A stretch of 64,000 nt of DNA from Solenopsis invicta (Eukaryota > Arthropoda > Insecta > Hymenoptera > Formicidae). Shown here in pieces: positions 21,516-33,654 of this stretch. The stretch spans positions 24,724,001 through 24,788,000 of the forward strand of contig NC_052665.1 in the NCBI RefSeq assembly GCF_016802725.1, read 5' to 3'. The first letter of the stretch is position 1. Every line of letters begins with the position of its first letter. A program made the translations under genes and the position numbers. Under the pieces are notes generated by a model. The model was not told the DNA's origin and did not search any database. It was given only the letters and a program-made list of their open reading frames with translations.

Positions 21516-21557
<42 letters not shown>

Positions 21558-22109
21558 GGTGTTTCAGACCACCCGTACACCCCTTTTCTCTTCGCAGGAT
21601 TAGGACCAATCAAAAATATGTTTAGACGAAAGTTGTAGGGTTTCAAAAGATCTATTCAATGATCTTATCAGTTTGACCTTGGATAGCGTCGCCAAGGTCA
21701 GATCGAAATCACATTAAGTTTTTTAAATGGAACACCCTATTTTTGATTCCAGAATCTAATAGCTGGTGTCAAGACCTTTCCAAAACACTATAAGAATGTT
21801 TATTTTCGTTGACTACTTTCCGAGTTGTGCGGCTTGAAAGTTACACTACCGCCAGCATCAGCATTACTCAAGATGTACCATGTGGTGGTTACTTAGTCGG
21901 ATTTAATCTTGTGTGTGGGTGTGTGCATACGTGCGTATGTGTATGGGGGAGGAAAAGGGGAGTCAAAGTTTTATGTACTCTGCTTTTGTTTATTAACTGG
22001 ATTGATTATGTTTGATGATCAATCATGTCCAGATTGACTGTATGCATTTTCCCGTGCTTTGCATTATCCAGAATGAACGACGTGGACGTGACGAGAATTT
22101 CATCCCATT

Positions 22110-22191
22110 GGGGTGCTTGATTCACGTGAGTCCCCTTGCCTCTCACGTTTGGGGTGCTTGATTCACGTGAGTCCCCTTGCCTCTCACGTTC
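22110..22191. repeat. Two-copy 41-bp tandem repeat with CACGTG core
   Basis: Units 22110-22150 and 22151-22191 differ only at the last base. Each contains GATTCACGTGAGTC, an imperfect palindrome. It sits just 3' of the DD41D transposase stop, inside the element, and may be a subterminal binding site or a recent slippage duplication. Confidence 0.85.
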
Positions 22192-22215
22192 GGGAATGAA
22201 TGAGTGTATGTTTTG

Positions 22216-23277
22216 TTAAGCGACTAAATATTCAAAGTGAGCACCATTCTCTGCGATGCAAACATCAACTCTATTTTGAAAATCATTGGTTGCTCGAAGA
22301 ATTTCCTCGGCACGTAAGGATCGAATTGCTTCACTTATTCTACGAATCATATTATCCCTCGTAGTCGGACGTTCATGATAGACCAAGTTTTTTATCCTTC
22401 CCCAGAAATAATAATCAAGGACGGTGAGATCTGGTGATCGGGGTGGATAATTGATTGGACCGTATTTGCCTATCCACTTGTCGGGGAACATAGTATTTAA
22501 TGCCGCACGAGCAACTCTCGATGTATGAGACGGACATGCATCTTGTTGGAACCACATGTTCAGGCGCAATTGCAGAGGAATATTTTCTAGTAAGACAGGA
22601 AGATCTGTCATTATCAAGGCGGAATATCTATCACCGTTTAGATTTTCGTCAAAGAAAACAGGACCTATGATTTGACTTCCAATAATTCCACACCAAACAT
22701 TGACTTTCCAAATGGTTTGATGATCTACTTCTCTCAACCAGTGAGGATTATTTTGTACCCAATAACGAGAGTTCCAAGTATTAACAGATCCATTACTTTT
22801 AAGTGTACATTCGTCAGAAAATAAAATTTTCAAGTGGAAATCAAGTGGTTGCTGTCTTATAAAGTTGCAAAATACAAGTCTCTGTCTAATATCGTTGTAA
22901 TTCAACGCTTGATGAACAGACATTCTGTAAGGGTGAAATTTGTTATTTTTTAGAATGCGCCAAACACTGATTTTACTAACACCAGAATCTTGTTCTCGTC
23001 GTCTTAAAGAATCATAAGGGTTCAATTCTGTCGATGCAAGAATTTCCACTGTTCTTTCATCCATAATCGGACGACGAATTTGTGTACCTTTGTTATGTTG
23101 AGGCTGAACGACACCTTTAATTTTGATTCGTTTAGCCAAACATGAAAAAACATTTCGCGAGTGAGGAGTCCGATCAGGATAACGTTCCCGCCACAATCTT
23201 TCCGCTGCAATGAATGTACCTCGACACTCACCTAAAATTAGCAGCATATTATATGCTTCTTCATTGGAATAGGACAT
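22216..23277 (-). CDS. DD41D transposase, intact ORF
   Basis: 353 residues from the ATG at 23277. An N-terminal HTH precedes SVWRILKNN. Catalytic residues: FSDECT, QQDACPSHTS and SPDLTVLDYYFWG. From the second Asp to the Asp of VLD I count 41 residues, giving DD41D, the spacing of the rosa-type mariner relatives. No stops or shifts. The gene is centred in a complete element with TA duplications, so it is the second candidate for a source element in this window. It lacks the PCDFFLFP form of classical mariner. Confidence 0.9.
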   Translation of the reverse strand: MSYSNEEAYNMLLILGECRGTFIAAERLWRERYPDRTPHSRNVFSCLAKRIKIKGVVQPQHNKGTQIRRPIMDERTVEILASTELNPYDSLRRREQDSGVSKISVWRILKNNKFHPYRMSVHQALNYNDIRQRLVFCNFIRQQPLDFHLKILFSDECTLKSNGSVNTWNSRYWVQNNPHWLREVDHQTIWKVNVWCGIIGSQIIGPVFFDENLNGDRYSALIMTDLPVLLENIPLQLRLNMWFQQDACPSHTSRVARAALNTMFPDKWIGKYGPINYPPRSPDLTVLDYYFWGRIKNLVYHERPTTRDNMIRRISEAIRSLRAEEILRATNDFQNRVDVCIAENGAHFEYLVA

Positions 23278-24498
23278 GACTAAATAAACCTAGACTAATA
23301 AAGAGGGTCGGATTTTTGTTGCGCGATTGATACTGATATGACGGTTATTGAAGACGTAGGTGACAAGTTTGAGAGAGTTATTGTCACTCGTGTTGAGTTG
23401 AGTCACAATAGCATTGTGGTGAATACATCTCTACTACATCCTATGCAAATAACAATATGTATAAAATCACGAGTTAGACATCGTTACGCAGAAAGCCGCG
23501 CTCGTTATTGCTCGTGTGCTACCGTTAAAGTAATAATGTAATTACATAATATTATGACATACATATGTATGTGACTATCTACGGTCGCGACAGCTAACTT
23601 TCACGATTTTTCATGATCTGTTTTTGTTGGCCCGGCTCGCGTGTTTACTTTCTTTGTGTCGGCTGCACGGCTTTCTGCGTAACGCGTGATTTTATATTGT
23701 TATTTACATGGTGTTGGCGGTAGTGTAACTTTCAAGCCGCACAACTCGGAAAGTAATCAACGAAAATAAACTTTCTTGTAGTGTTTTGGAAAGGTCTTGA
23801 CACCAGCTATTAGATTCTGGAATCAAAAATAGGGTGTTCCATTTAAAAAACTTAATGTGATTTTGATCTGACCTTGGCGACGCCATCCAAGGTCAAACTG
23901 ATAAGATCATTGAATAGATCTTTTGAAACCCTACAACTTTCGTCTGAACATATTTTTGATTGGTCCTAATCCTGCGAAGAGAAAAGGGGTGTACGGGTGG
24001 TCTGAAACACCCTGTATATATATACACATTGCCCACAAAAAAGCGGTACACTAAAAATTTAGCAAAAATTTACCAAACTTTAAACGCTTGTAAAACAAGA
24101 AATATTTACAGGGGTGTTTCAAAAAAGTAATTAAAGCTTGAAACCAGTACTTTGAGAAACTTTTAATGCCGATTAAGTGGCATGATTAATTTGCTAATAG
24201 CCGATGATAGAACGAAAACTTGCAAAATCGATAAAAACAACGTGCAGTTTCTAGAGTTGTGTGAAGTAAAGCAACTGACGTAACTCAATGAGGTAAAAAG
24301 CGCATGAAAGTTTGAATTTTTCCCTTCAAAATGCGATTTTGCGGAACACGATGCGATAAGTTTTCGCTAAGTTATGCCAATTTGAAAAAAAGTTGTTTTT
24401 TACGAGATAATAATGAATTATGAATTGCAATGTCGCCGTTATCAATGCAAATCACTATAATTCTGTCCGAGACATGTTGTTGGTTTGAAAATATATCC

Positions 24499-24539
<41 letters not shown>

Positions 24540-24567
24540 TGCGTGCGCGTGTGTGTATATTTGCATA

Positions 24568-24635
24568 CCACAAGAATAAGAACCCCGTGGTTTGTCAATT
24601 CCACAGTATTGAAAGACTCCAAACCCTTCTTGTGG
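24568..24635 (+). repeat. GT-flanked stem-loop module, left arm of the Tc1-like element
   Basis: Outer stem CCACAAGAA/TTCTTGTGG (9 bp, perfect); inner stem GTGG/CCAC closing the loop TTTGTCAATT; linker strands ATAAGAACCCC and AGTATTGAAAGACTCC. GT tracts lie on both sides. A second, truncated unit starts near 24670. The inverted partner is at about 26083-26151. The same architecture with different stem bases occurs at 40056-40349. Confidence 0.75.
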
Positions 24636-25024
24636 ATTGTATGTGTGTGTGTTTGTGTGTGTATTTGAATACCACAAGGATAAGGACCCCATGGTTCGTT
24701 AACTCTTCTGTCGGCGGTGTCCCGAATTCGTATTACACTGTGTTCAGATACTGTCTCAAGCGGTTGTTCGGGACACCGCCGACAAAGGATCGAGCAAAAA
24801 AGCTCTCTCGTAAGACAAATTCGCATACAATCCTATAAATGTAATTAATGCATCCGCAGAAAGTCTAGCAGATTTTGGACTGTGCCAAAATCTTTAAAGG
24901 AAATCTTCATAAACTTGTGCTGTCTCGGAAAATTTTTTTCCTTGATTTTTTACTTTCGAGACGTTTTGTGCGACTTTAATTCAAATTATAATTAATTTTT
25001 TCGCTTTCAAATTACTGATTAATT

Positions 25025-26032
25025 ATGTCGACGATAAATCCTGAAAAAGCTGCCTAAGTTGTTGCTTTAATTGAAGATGACAGAAGTCGAAGGTATGTTG
25101 CTGAAGCACTTGATTTGTCAGTGTCAACTGTGCAACGTGCTTACGCTAGGTACTTAGACAACAATTCTTTCCAGAGAAGGTCTGGTTCGGGACGACCTCG
25201 ATGTACCACAAACAATAATGATTGATTCATTGTTTTAAATTCATTAAGAGAAAGACATCAAACAGCTGTCCGAATTCAAAATAATTTAAGGAATGTCCGC
25301 AACACAAATGTATCCGTTAACACTGTTCGGAGAAGATTAGCGGAATAAAATCTGTTTTCGCGTAAGCCAACAACTGTACCTTTGCTTACACGTCGTCATC
25401 GTGTAGCTGGACTCAATTTTGCACATGAGCATAGAGACTGGACTTACGCAGACTGGAGCACAGTACTCTTTATCGATGAAAGTCGTTTTTGTCTTTATTC
25501 TCTAGATGAACGAAAACAAATTTATCGTCGCAGTGGAGAACGTATTGCAGATTGCACTGTAAGTCAGAGGCGTAGCTGCAATGGAGGCGGTGTAATGATT
25601 TGGATAGGAATTTCAGCAAATGCTCATACAGATCTACATTTCTTTGACAGGAACATGAACGCAGATGTATACGAGGAAGAAGTACTCATTCTATACGTTG
25701 TTCCGTACGTATCCTTCATTGGAGATAATTTCTTGTTTATGCAAGACAATGTTCGACCACATATTGCGAAAAGAGTGCTTGATTTCTTGGATGAAGTTGG
25801 CATAAACCGACTCGATTGGCCAGCAAATAGTCCAGATTTAAATCCCATAGAACACTTATGGGACAACCTTGGTAAGAAAGTACGAAATCACGTACCTGCT
25901 CCTCGAACAATGCGAGAACTTCAAAGAGTTCTTGAAAACGAGTGGTATACGATAACGCAGGATAAAATTAAAGGACTAATAAGAAGTATGCCTCATCGTA
26001 TGATTGAAGTAAGTACGCGCACGAGAAGGTAA
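25025..26032 (+). pseudogene. Tc1-like transposase (DD34E) with three stop codons
   Basis: One frame runs from the ATG at 25025 to the stop at 26030-26032, broken only by stops at 25055 (TAA), 25223 (TGA) and 25346 (TAA). N-terminal HTH: DDRSRRYVAEALDLSVSTVQ, then GRPR. Catalytic motifs: FIDESRF, MQDNVRPH and NSPDLNPIEHLWD, with 34 residues between the second Asp and the Glu. Three point stops and no indels mean recent death. The region 25382-26032 remains open (216 codons). Confidence 0.88.
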
Positions 26033-26152
26033 TACTCATTATTAGTGCACATGTGCGCGCACGCACGCACATGTGCACTAATACCACAAGGAGGATTTGG
26101 AGCCTTTCAATACTGTGGAATTGACGAACCACGGAGTCCTTATTCTTGTGGT

Positions 26153-26196
<44 letters not shown>

Positions 26197-26765
26197 CCAC
26201 GCGCACACACACGCACACACACACACACACACGGATATATTTTCAAACCAACAACATGTCTTGGACAGAATTGTAGTGATTTGCATTGATAACGGCAACA
26301 TTGCAATTCATAAGTCATTATTATATCGTAAAAAACAACTTTTCTTCAAATTGGCATAACTTAGCAAAAAATTATTGTATTGAGTTCCGCAAAATCGCAT
26401 TTTGAAAGGAAAAATTTGAACTTTCAGCTTTTTACCTCATTGAGTTACGTTAATTGCTTCACTTCACACAACTCTAGAAACTGCACGTTCTATTTATCGA
26501 TTTTACAAGTTTTTGTTCTATCATCGGCTATTAGCAAATTAATCATGCCACTTAATTGGCATTAAAAGTTTCTCAAAGTACTGGTTTCAAGCTTTAATTC
26601 CTTTTTTGAAACACCTCTGTATCATAAATATTTCTCGGTTTATAAGCGTTTAAAGTTTGGTAAATTTTTTCTAAATTTTTAGTGTACCGCCTTTTTGGTG
26701 GGCAGTGTACACATACACACACACACGCACACACACGCACACGCACGCGCGCGCGCGCGCACACA

Positions 26766-28577
26766 CAGGGTGTCCCAGTATAAGTAGCCACTCTTCTTTT
26801 TCTCGTAAACTAACAGAGATACACCCAATAAATATAATATTAAATTAAATGGTTTGAACTAAACTTCATTGTGAGCACACTGGTTACTTAAAAAAATTAT
26901 CTATGTTAATGAACAAAGAGACATGCACAACTTTTGCATGGTAAAGTGAATATTTTTATATAATAAAAGTTGTAGCGTTTTTTTCTAATGAATACAATGA
27001 TATATGATTTATCAAAATAATTTTATAAAGTATGTAGAAGTTATGTCGGTTTAAAGTTTCGCGGGCGACTAATACCATTTCAGTTTTGCCCTTGTGGTGT
27101 GGCTAACTTCCGACTCCCGGTTTGGCAATTGACGTGTAACCTGTTGATATCCGATTATAATATTCGATGTACGTAAAATATAAATAATAAGAATACAAAA
27201 ATCTACAGATTTATAAAATTATTACACCAAATATTATAATCAGATACCAACATGTTACACCCCAAGGAGAACAGAAAAGGCAAAAAGGTATCAAATTGAC
27301 GTCAAAATATGATCAAATTTTAGTTCGTCACTGTGATCTAATTGCATAAAATTGCATCTAATTGCATAAATTTTTGATACCTTTTTGATGTCAAAATTAT
27401 GTCATCGTGACATAATTTTCACGTTCTTTTGATTGTATACGAAAATATTGGCATAACGGAGACGTCAAAAAATTTATTTTATGTGTCATGTTTCGTTGTT
27501 TATGATATATCAGTTTATTATACATCTGTAGTGACAAATAATATTTTTATATGAACACAATTACAGATAGGTTACAGAGATATAATGTAGGTTAGGATTT
27601 CTATTGAGGACTGCTGAAGAAGCTGTGAAGTGTTGATTGAATACCTCTGGTCAACGTAAATGAGATAATTTATGTTATCCTTACATTTTTTATTTAGCTT
27701 TTTCTTTTAAAGTTTCCACATTTCCATGTTTTATATAATTATACTTTATTATAAATTCTTTTGTTTCGATTAATTCGATTTAAAATTATTCATTTTCTGT
27801 TCTTAATTCATTTTTCTATTAATATCATTTTCCTGTTTATTTTCCAAGTTGAAGTCATATTAAATTACTGCATAGAAATTACTGAATACAAATGCTAATC
27901 TACATTATATCTCTGTAACCTATCTGTAATTGTATTCATATAAAAATGTTATTTGTCATTGCAGATGTATAATAAACTGATATATCATAAACAACAAAAC
28001 ATGACACATAAAATAAATTTTTTGACGTCTCCGTTATGCCAATATTTTCGTATACAATCAAAAAAACGTGAAAATTATATCACAATGACATAATTTTGAC
28101 GTCAAAAAGGTATCAAAAATTTATGCAATTTGATGTCATAGTGACGAACTAAAATTGGATCATATTTTGACGTCATTTTGATACCTTTTTGCCTTTTCTG
28201 TTCTCCTTGGGACGTCAATCGCCAAAACAGGAGTTGGAAGTTAGCCACACCGCAGGGGCAAAACTGAAATGGTATTAATCGCCCGCGAAACTTTAAACCG
28301 ACATAACTTCTTTAATTTGTAAAATAATTTGGATAAATCATACATCATTGTATTCATTAGAAAAAACGCTACAACTTTAATCATATAAAAATATTCACTT
28401 TACCATGCAAAAGTTATGCATGTCTCTTTGTTTTTTAACATAGATAATTTTTTATGTAACCACTGTGCTCACAATAAAGTTTAGTTCAAACCATTTAATT
28501 TCATATTATATTTATTGGGTCTATCTCTGCTAGTTTACGAAATAAAGGAGGGTGGCCACTTAAATTGGGACACCCAG
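26766..28577. repeat. Non-autonomous foldback with CAGGGTGTCCCAG ends
   Basis: Arms of roughly 700 bp (about 26766-27596, which includes a MITE, and 27896-28577) around a 300-bp AT-rich loop. Outer ends CAGGGTGTCCCAG and GGGACACCCAG; TA outside the right end, a CA tract outside the left. No ORF. By its ends it may be a deletion derivative mobilised by a Tc1/mariner transposase. Confidence 0.75.
27134..27260. mobile_element. 127-bp MITE inside one foldback arm
   Basis: TIR GTGTAACCTGTTGATATCCG and inverse (about 31 bp). It interrupts the left arm between CAATTGAC and CCCAAGGAG. The right arm keeps the uninterrupted sequence GATTGACGTCCCAAGGAG (reverse strand, near 28210), which is a natural empty site. 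No clear target duplication remains. Confidence 0.78.
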
Positions 28578-28583
28578 TATATA

Positions 28584-30311
28584 CACAAGGTGTCAAAAAA
28601 CAATCGTTTTTGCTCTTGTAGTTTGATAGAACAAGTCAAACTGAGGAGGAAAGTCCTTTATCATTTTCCATTATTTGCAATAGTTTACGATTTAAAAATT
28701 AGTAAAGTTTAGCAAATAAGTGTGTATTTTTCCTGCCCACCGTACGCGGGATCTACCCATCGGTCGCCAGGCTAGAAGCAGTCGCAAGTGACGGCGCGGT
28801 AAGGAGAGAAAAGTAACAATGGCTACCGGCCAGCGCGCTGCCGCTCGGCTGCCGCATACGCGAAGCCGCGCACGCACGTGGTAGCGCGAAAAAAATCAAA
28901 AAGCAGGCAAAAGGTGGAGAGACGCGCTTTATCGTGCATCTTCCTCGCTTGATACTTGATCGAGAGAGAAAGCATGATACGACAAAATGTTATAGAGAAA
29001 TGCGGTGTTCTTTGCTCTGCGTTATGCGAGTATTCGAAATACCACAGTATTTGCTTGCGCACTGTTTTAATTTTTAATTGCATAAAGAAATTTACTCGGA
29101 TTTGAAGATTTGTTTAAAAATAATGTAAATAGAATTATGATTCTCAGTAATAAATTAAAATTATGTCGTCACGGCAATATAGCTTCAATTTATGAGACTA
29201 TTACTGTATGTCGAGACATGATTTTAATTAATTAATGAAACTCGTAAATCTTTTTAAACAATTACTTTTTAAAATAATCTGTATTAGAAAATAACTTTAA
29301 TGCAATAAATTAATAGAAATGTTAATATTATCGGGCAAGCCAATTTACTTTCTAATTGGTGTAAAACAATATACTTTGAGAGTTAACGGTTATTGCCAAT
29401 CTAAAGAAATCACAGAAAATAGCAGATTCTGTGTTTGATTTTTTGATCTGTAATTTTTTCGGCAGTAATACTTTTTCATAACGGTCGGGGTTTACTCTCA
29501 GAGTATTGTGCCAATTACAAAGTAAACTGGCTTGCCTAATAATATTAACATTTCTATTAATTTATCGAATTAAAGTTATTTTCTAATACAGATTATTTTA
29601 AAAAGTAATTGTTTAAAAAGATTTACGAGTTTCAGTAGTTAATTACAATTAACTAATGAACGACATACAGTAGTCTCGACATACAGTAATAGTCCCATAA
29701 ATTGAAGCTATATTACCGTGATGACATAATTTTAATTTATTACTGAGAATCGTAATTCTATTTACATTATTTTTAAAACAAATCTTCGAATCCAAGTAAA
29801 TTTCTTTATGCAATTAAAAATTAAAACAGTGCGCGACCAAACACCAAATATTGGTATTCCAAATACCGCTCACGTAACGTAGAGCAGAGAACACCGCATT
29901 TCTCCATGACATTTCGTTGTATCATGTTTTCTCTGTCGACCAAGTGTCAAGCGAGGAAGATAAAGCGCGTCACCCCACCTTCTGCCTGCTTTCTGATCTC
30001 TTCCGCGCTACCACGTGTGTGCATGGCTTCACGTGTGTGTCAGCCGAGCGCCAACGCGCTGGCCGGTAGCCATTACTGCTTCTCTCTCCTTATCGCGCCG
30101 CCACTCGCAACTGTTCCTAGCCTAGCGACCAACGGGCGGACCCTGCGTGCGATGGGCAGAAAAATACGCGCTCATTCGCCAAAATTTACTAATTTTTAAA
30201 TCGTTAACTGTTGCAAATAATGAAAAATACTAAAGAACTTTTCTTCTCAGAAGTTTGACTTGCTCTATCAACCCACAAGAGCAAAAACGATTCGTTTTCT
30301 GACACCCTGTG
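28584..30311. repeat. Foldback with arms of about 800 bp
   Basis: Arms about 28584-29385 and 29492-30311, ends CACAAGGTGTCAAAAAAC and GTTTTCTGACACCCTGTG. The outer third of each arm is GC-rich. Arm-to-arm divergence is visible (substitutions and indels), so it is older than its neighbours. Short ORFs in each arm are mirror images and not genes. Confidence 0.75.
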
Positions 30312-30364
30312 TGTGTGTGTGTGTGTGCGCGCGCGCGCGCGCACGCACGTGTATGAGTGAGTGA

Positions 30365-30412
<48 letters not shown>

Positions 30413-30436
30413 GTGTGTGAGTGCGTGCGTGCGTAA
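30312..30436. repeat. Compound GT/GC/GAGT microsatellite
   Basis: GT run, GC run, four GAGT-type units and a further long GT run. It adjoins the right end of the foldback, as CA or TA tracts adjoin its neighbours. Confidence 0.9.
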
Positions 30437-30534
30437 TCGTTCTTTCTAATAAAAGCCTGTTCTTTTATTAGTGTGCGCGAGTGTTACTGAGGTGTGCGAA
30501 TGCGAGAGTACGAGGCGATTCATCCGGTCGTAAC

Positions 30535-31224
30535 AGTATTGATCAAAACAAGAAGAAAAGATCTAATTAACATGGGTCCTAAGACTAATATCTTCAAAGA
30601 TACAAACTATCTTGTTACTTGAGCTCTTTGTCATTTTCTTATTAGTCGTGTCATCTTTAGAATATAATAAACAAAGGAGTAGGCTTGCAGTATCTATTGC
30701 GAACCAAACGTAAATATTAGGAGAGAGAAATGAAGTTAGAATGCGTAATTTTAAAGAGTGCGTAATTCCCTAAGACGTAGGGCTGAAACATGCGTGAGAA
30801 TGAATGGCAATCACATAGAGTAATTCCTCTAATGCCGAGTCAGTATTAAAATTTTTTGTTTTTTGTAAAAAAATTTTCATTTTATTATCATTCAGTTTGT
30901 TTATTTCAGTTTTTTATGGAAGATAAATGATTACATTTCTTATAAAAATAAAAATTGTTTTTTTATTTCTTCGTTTATTTTTTATTTTTTTAAGGCACCT
31001 AGAAAAAAGATATTCCCATTGTATCCCACTTTCTCCTACTTCTTTGTTCATTACACTCTAAAGATGACACGACTAATAAGAAAATGGCAGAGCTCAAATA
31101 ACAAAATAGCTTGTATCAATGAAGATATTAGTCTTAGGACCCATGTCAGTTAGATCTTATCTTCTTGTTTTGATCAATATCTGCTATCAAAATGTGATCT
31201 TTTTTTTCAACACCCTGTATATTA
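30535..31224. repeat. Inverted-repeat element, truncated on the left
   Basis: Arms about 30535-30680 and 31045-31182 (TATTGATCAAAACAAGAAGA and inverse). To the right the sequence ends CAACACCCTGTA, like the terminal bases of the neighbouring elements, but the matching left end is missing, perhaps lost into the microsatellite. No ORF. Confidence 0.5.
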
Positions 31225-31269
31225 GCGTAACTCTCCCGATTTTAGCATCTGTCCACATATATAAATAAT

Positions 31270-31448
31270 TGTAAGGAGTAAATTTCCGTGCAAGTGATGC
31301 AAATGATTTCGTTTATCGTTGCTCGACAATAGATTTAAATAACAAGTTTAACAGAATTGATCTCTGAATATATTTCTGAGTTAATAAATTATTATTTCTC
31401 CACCATTAAAACTCCAATCATTCAATCATAACGTGTAAAACTGTACCA
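31270..31448 (+). repeat. Gypsy 5' LTR and primer-binding site
   Basis: Begins TGTAAGGAGT and ends near CTGTACCA, directly before TTTGGAGGCTCATCC (31449 on), the likely primer-binding site. It matches the 3' LTR over its full length with scattered changes. Confidence 0.78.
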
Positions 31449-31807
31449 TTTGGAGGCTCATCCATAAGCTAAAATCAGTTGATAAGAATCGGTGGTGAAA
31501 AAGTACGGAACGCACGGAAGATCGACGAGCAAGCTGTATTTTGAAAACGATGGACAATTGTGGAGCGCACAAACACTAAGACGACGGGCGGTGTGTGCTT
31601 TCGCATCGACGAATATTCGACGAGCGACGTGTTTGAGATACAACGCAAAAATCTGGTTCGTGAAGACAATGACAAGAATGACTATGAGGTGTACGGACAT
31701 TAAAACGAGACGGTCACAAAGAAGACAAAGAACAACGATTAAGCATACGAAGAGAAAAGCGTTCTGAACGACGACTGATAGACGACGCGGAAGAAAATAA
31801 GATAAAT

Positions 31808-32370
31808 ATGCCACAGCCGAGCAAATTCACGCTGTCAGGATTGAAGGAAAAAGCAAAGATTCTTAAACTGGTGACAATGGGAACGAAGGCTGAGATTATT
31901 GCTTGCCTTAAGGAAGCCGACCCTTCAGGTGCGTGGATGGAGAACGGCAATGAAGAAAATTTACAAAGTAAGGACAGTATTCACGAACGCAAGATTAATA
32001 TCTATCGTCGTAAAAAAGAATTGGCCGAGCGCAAATTTGAGCTTGCTAGACGTGAGATCGCAATGCTGCATGCTAATCGAGGTGCAGACGTAACAGAACC
32101 AGTACACGAGGCAGACGATAATAATGACAATGCTACGGCGTTATGCAAACGCAAACAAATTAGACAGCAATTGCGGATTTGGTAAACGAATTTGACGAAG
32201 TATCGGGCAATTTTGAGACGTGGGAAAGACAAATTAAATTCATCAAAACAATATATAAACTAGGAGACAAAATTGCGAAAATCTTAATCGGAATGAAGTT
32301 GAAGAGAAAAGCGCATAAATGGTTTTACTCAAAATTAGAGCACTTAAAAATGACGATGCAATATAAATGA
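31808..32370 (+). pseudogene. Gypsy gag, frameshifted
   Basis: The ATG at 31808 opens MPQPSKFTLSGLKEKAKILK with a SAP-like N-terminus (TKAEIIACLKEADPSG) and a basic coiled coil (ERKINIYRRKKELAERKF). A frameshift near 32170 moves the capsid-like part to IADLVNEFDEVSGNFETWER and HKWFYSKLEHL. It would form the particle shell. The nucleocapsid part is not clear. Confidence 0.68.
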
Positions 32371-32949
32371 GATAAAGATATTTTATCATCGTAAAAATAA
32401 AGTATCAATGAGAAAGAAATTCGAGGGACGTTTATGGAAAAAAGAAAAAACATTTCATAAATATGTCCATAAAAAAGTAATTTTGGGAAATCGTGTGCCA
32501 ATTAATAAACAAAAAAATGCTGGATTACACTATTGATGGTTTTCCATACAGTACGTTACGTGATCAGGCGCGCATATAACGATTCAGCAACACAAAATCA
32601 CTGTTGGAAACGTTTGAAAAAGTGAGTCTACGAGATCGCCTTACGGTAAATTGGAAGGATAAACGAAGCAACAGCTCATCAGCAATAGGACAAAGTGAGA
32701 AGAATGACAAGAGCGGTACAAGTGCAGGAACAAAGGAAACTGTAAACAACGTGAACACTGTTACAACTAAGGGATGCGTGACCATGTGAGTGCAGCGCAC
32801 GGAATCTGATAGTGCACGGTGCAATAGCCCAACCAATCATCTTGACTTATCTAACCCAACCAACAAAAAAACTCTAGGCATCGGCCGCTGTGAGTGGTGG
32901 TGTCCTATCAGTCCCGTGTGCTATCGGGATCCGCCCGAGTGTAGCGTGT

Positions 32950-33654
32950 CCAACAAAAGAGTTGGACACCAAGTGTTCCGAGTGTGGCGAGTATGAACAT
33001 CGCATCAAAATGTTCAAAGAAGAAAAGCGAGGTAAAAGAAGCGTGTGTTGCGGTACATTCTTCACAATGGAAATATACAAAAAGTGTAATAACAGACGGT
33101 ATAAATATTAAAGCGCTAATTGATGGGGAGCAATATTACACTTATGAGAACAGACGAGTGAGAATGAAATCACCTAAATTACAGTCGATCGACATAAGAT
33201 TTTCAAGAGTAGGATCAGAGAATATTACGGCATTAGGAGAATTTTGGTTTGAAATAATAATTGACAAAAATAAATATCAAATTCTAATACGAGTGGTTTC
33301 TGACACGGTGTCACGACAAAAATTATTAATAGGGACTGACTTTTTAGATACAGTAGAAATTAATATGAAGCAAGACACAATAAGTATAAGTTCTATTGTT
33401 GAAAATATTGATGAAAGTAATCAGCCTGAAGTTCTACAGATCGATGTTGCAAACGGAAAAGAAATAAATAAAATCAATCCAGAGTATATTCGCGATGTAG
33501 ACGTCAGACGCAAAATAAAGAATTTAATTGAGAACCGAGTAACACGATCGAAACTGATATTAAAATGAAATTAATTTTAAAAAATAAAGAACTGGTATAC
33601 CAAAAAGCACATCCATTATTGTCATCTGAGAAAGATGCAATGAGCAAATTAATG
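32950..33654 (+). pseudogene. Gypsy protease and start of pol
   Basis: TDGINIKALID is followed by GEQ where an active retropepsin has TGS, so the active site is damaged. Downstream RVVSDTVSRQKLLIGTDFL matches the family. A frameshift at about 33560 leads to DIKMKLILKNKELVYQKAHP, the linker before RT. The sequence stops abruptly at 33654 in DAMSKLM. Confidence 0.75.

Larger units (their letters stand above)
20175..21516 (-). mobile_element. Second mariner element inserted in a TA microsatellite
   Basis: Ends CGAGGTGTGTTCAAAAAGTA and the inverse, flanked by TA (20173-20174, 21517-21518). Length 1,342 bp, with the transposase on the minus strand. It is a different mariner lineage from the one at 152-1468: different terminal repeats and about half the protein residues differ by eye. 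Confidence 0.92.
21555..24014 (-). mobile_element. DD41D Tc1/mariner element with about 300-bp inverted repeats
   Basis: Ends CAGGGTGTTTCAGACCACCC and the inverse, with TA outside each end (21553-21554, 24015-24016). Inverted repeats cover about 21555-21855 and 23714-24014. Length 2,460 bp. The interior holds an intact minus-strand transposase, a 2 x 41-bp tandem repeat and a second inner inverted repeat (about 23444-23505 with 23666-23705). Confidence 0.9.
24025..26707 (+). mobile_element. Tc1-like DD34E element with arms of about 600 bp
   Basis: Ends CACATTGCCCAC / GTGGGCAGTG with GCGGTACACTAAAAATTT inside, TA on both sides. The inverted arms run from 24025 to about 24640 and from about 26080 to 26707, and include GT tracts and a hairpin module each. 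The core encodes a broken Tc1 transposase on the plus strand. The left TA is shared with the neighbouring TA run after the DD41D element. Confidence 0.85.
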
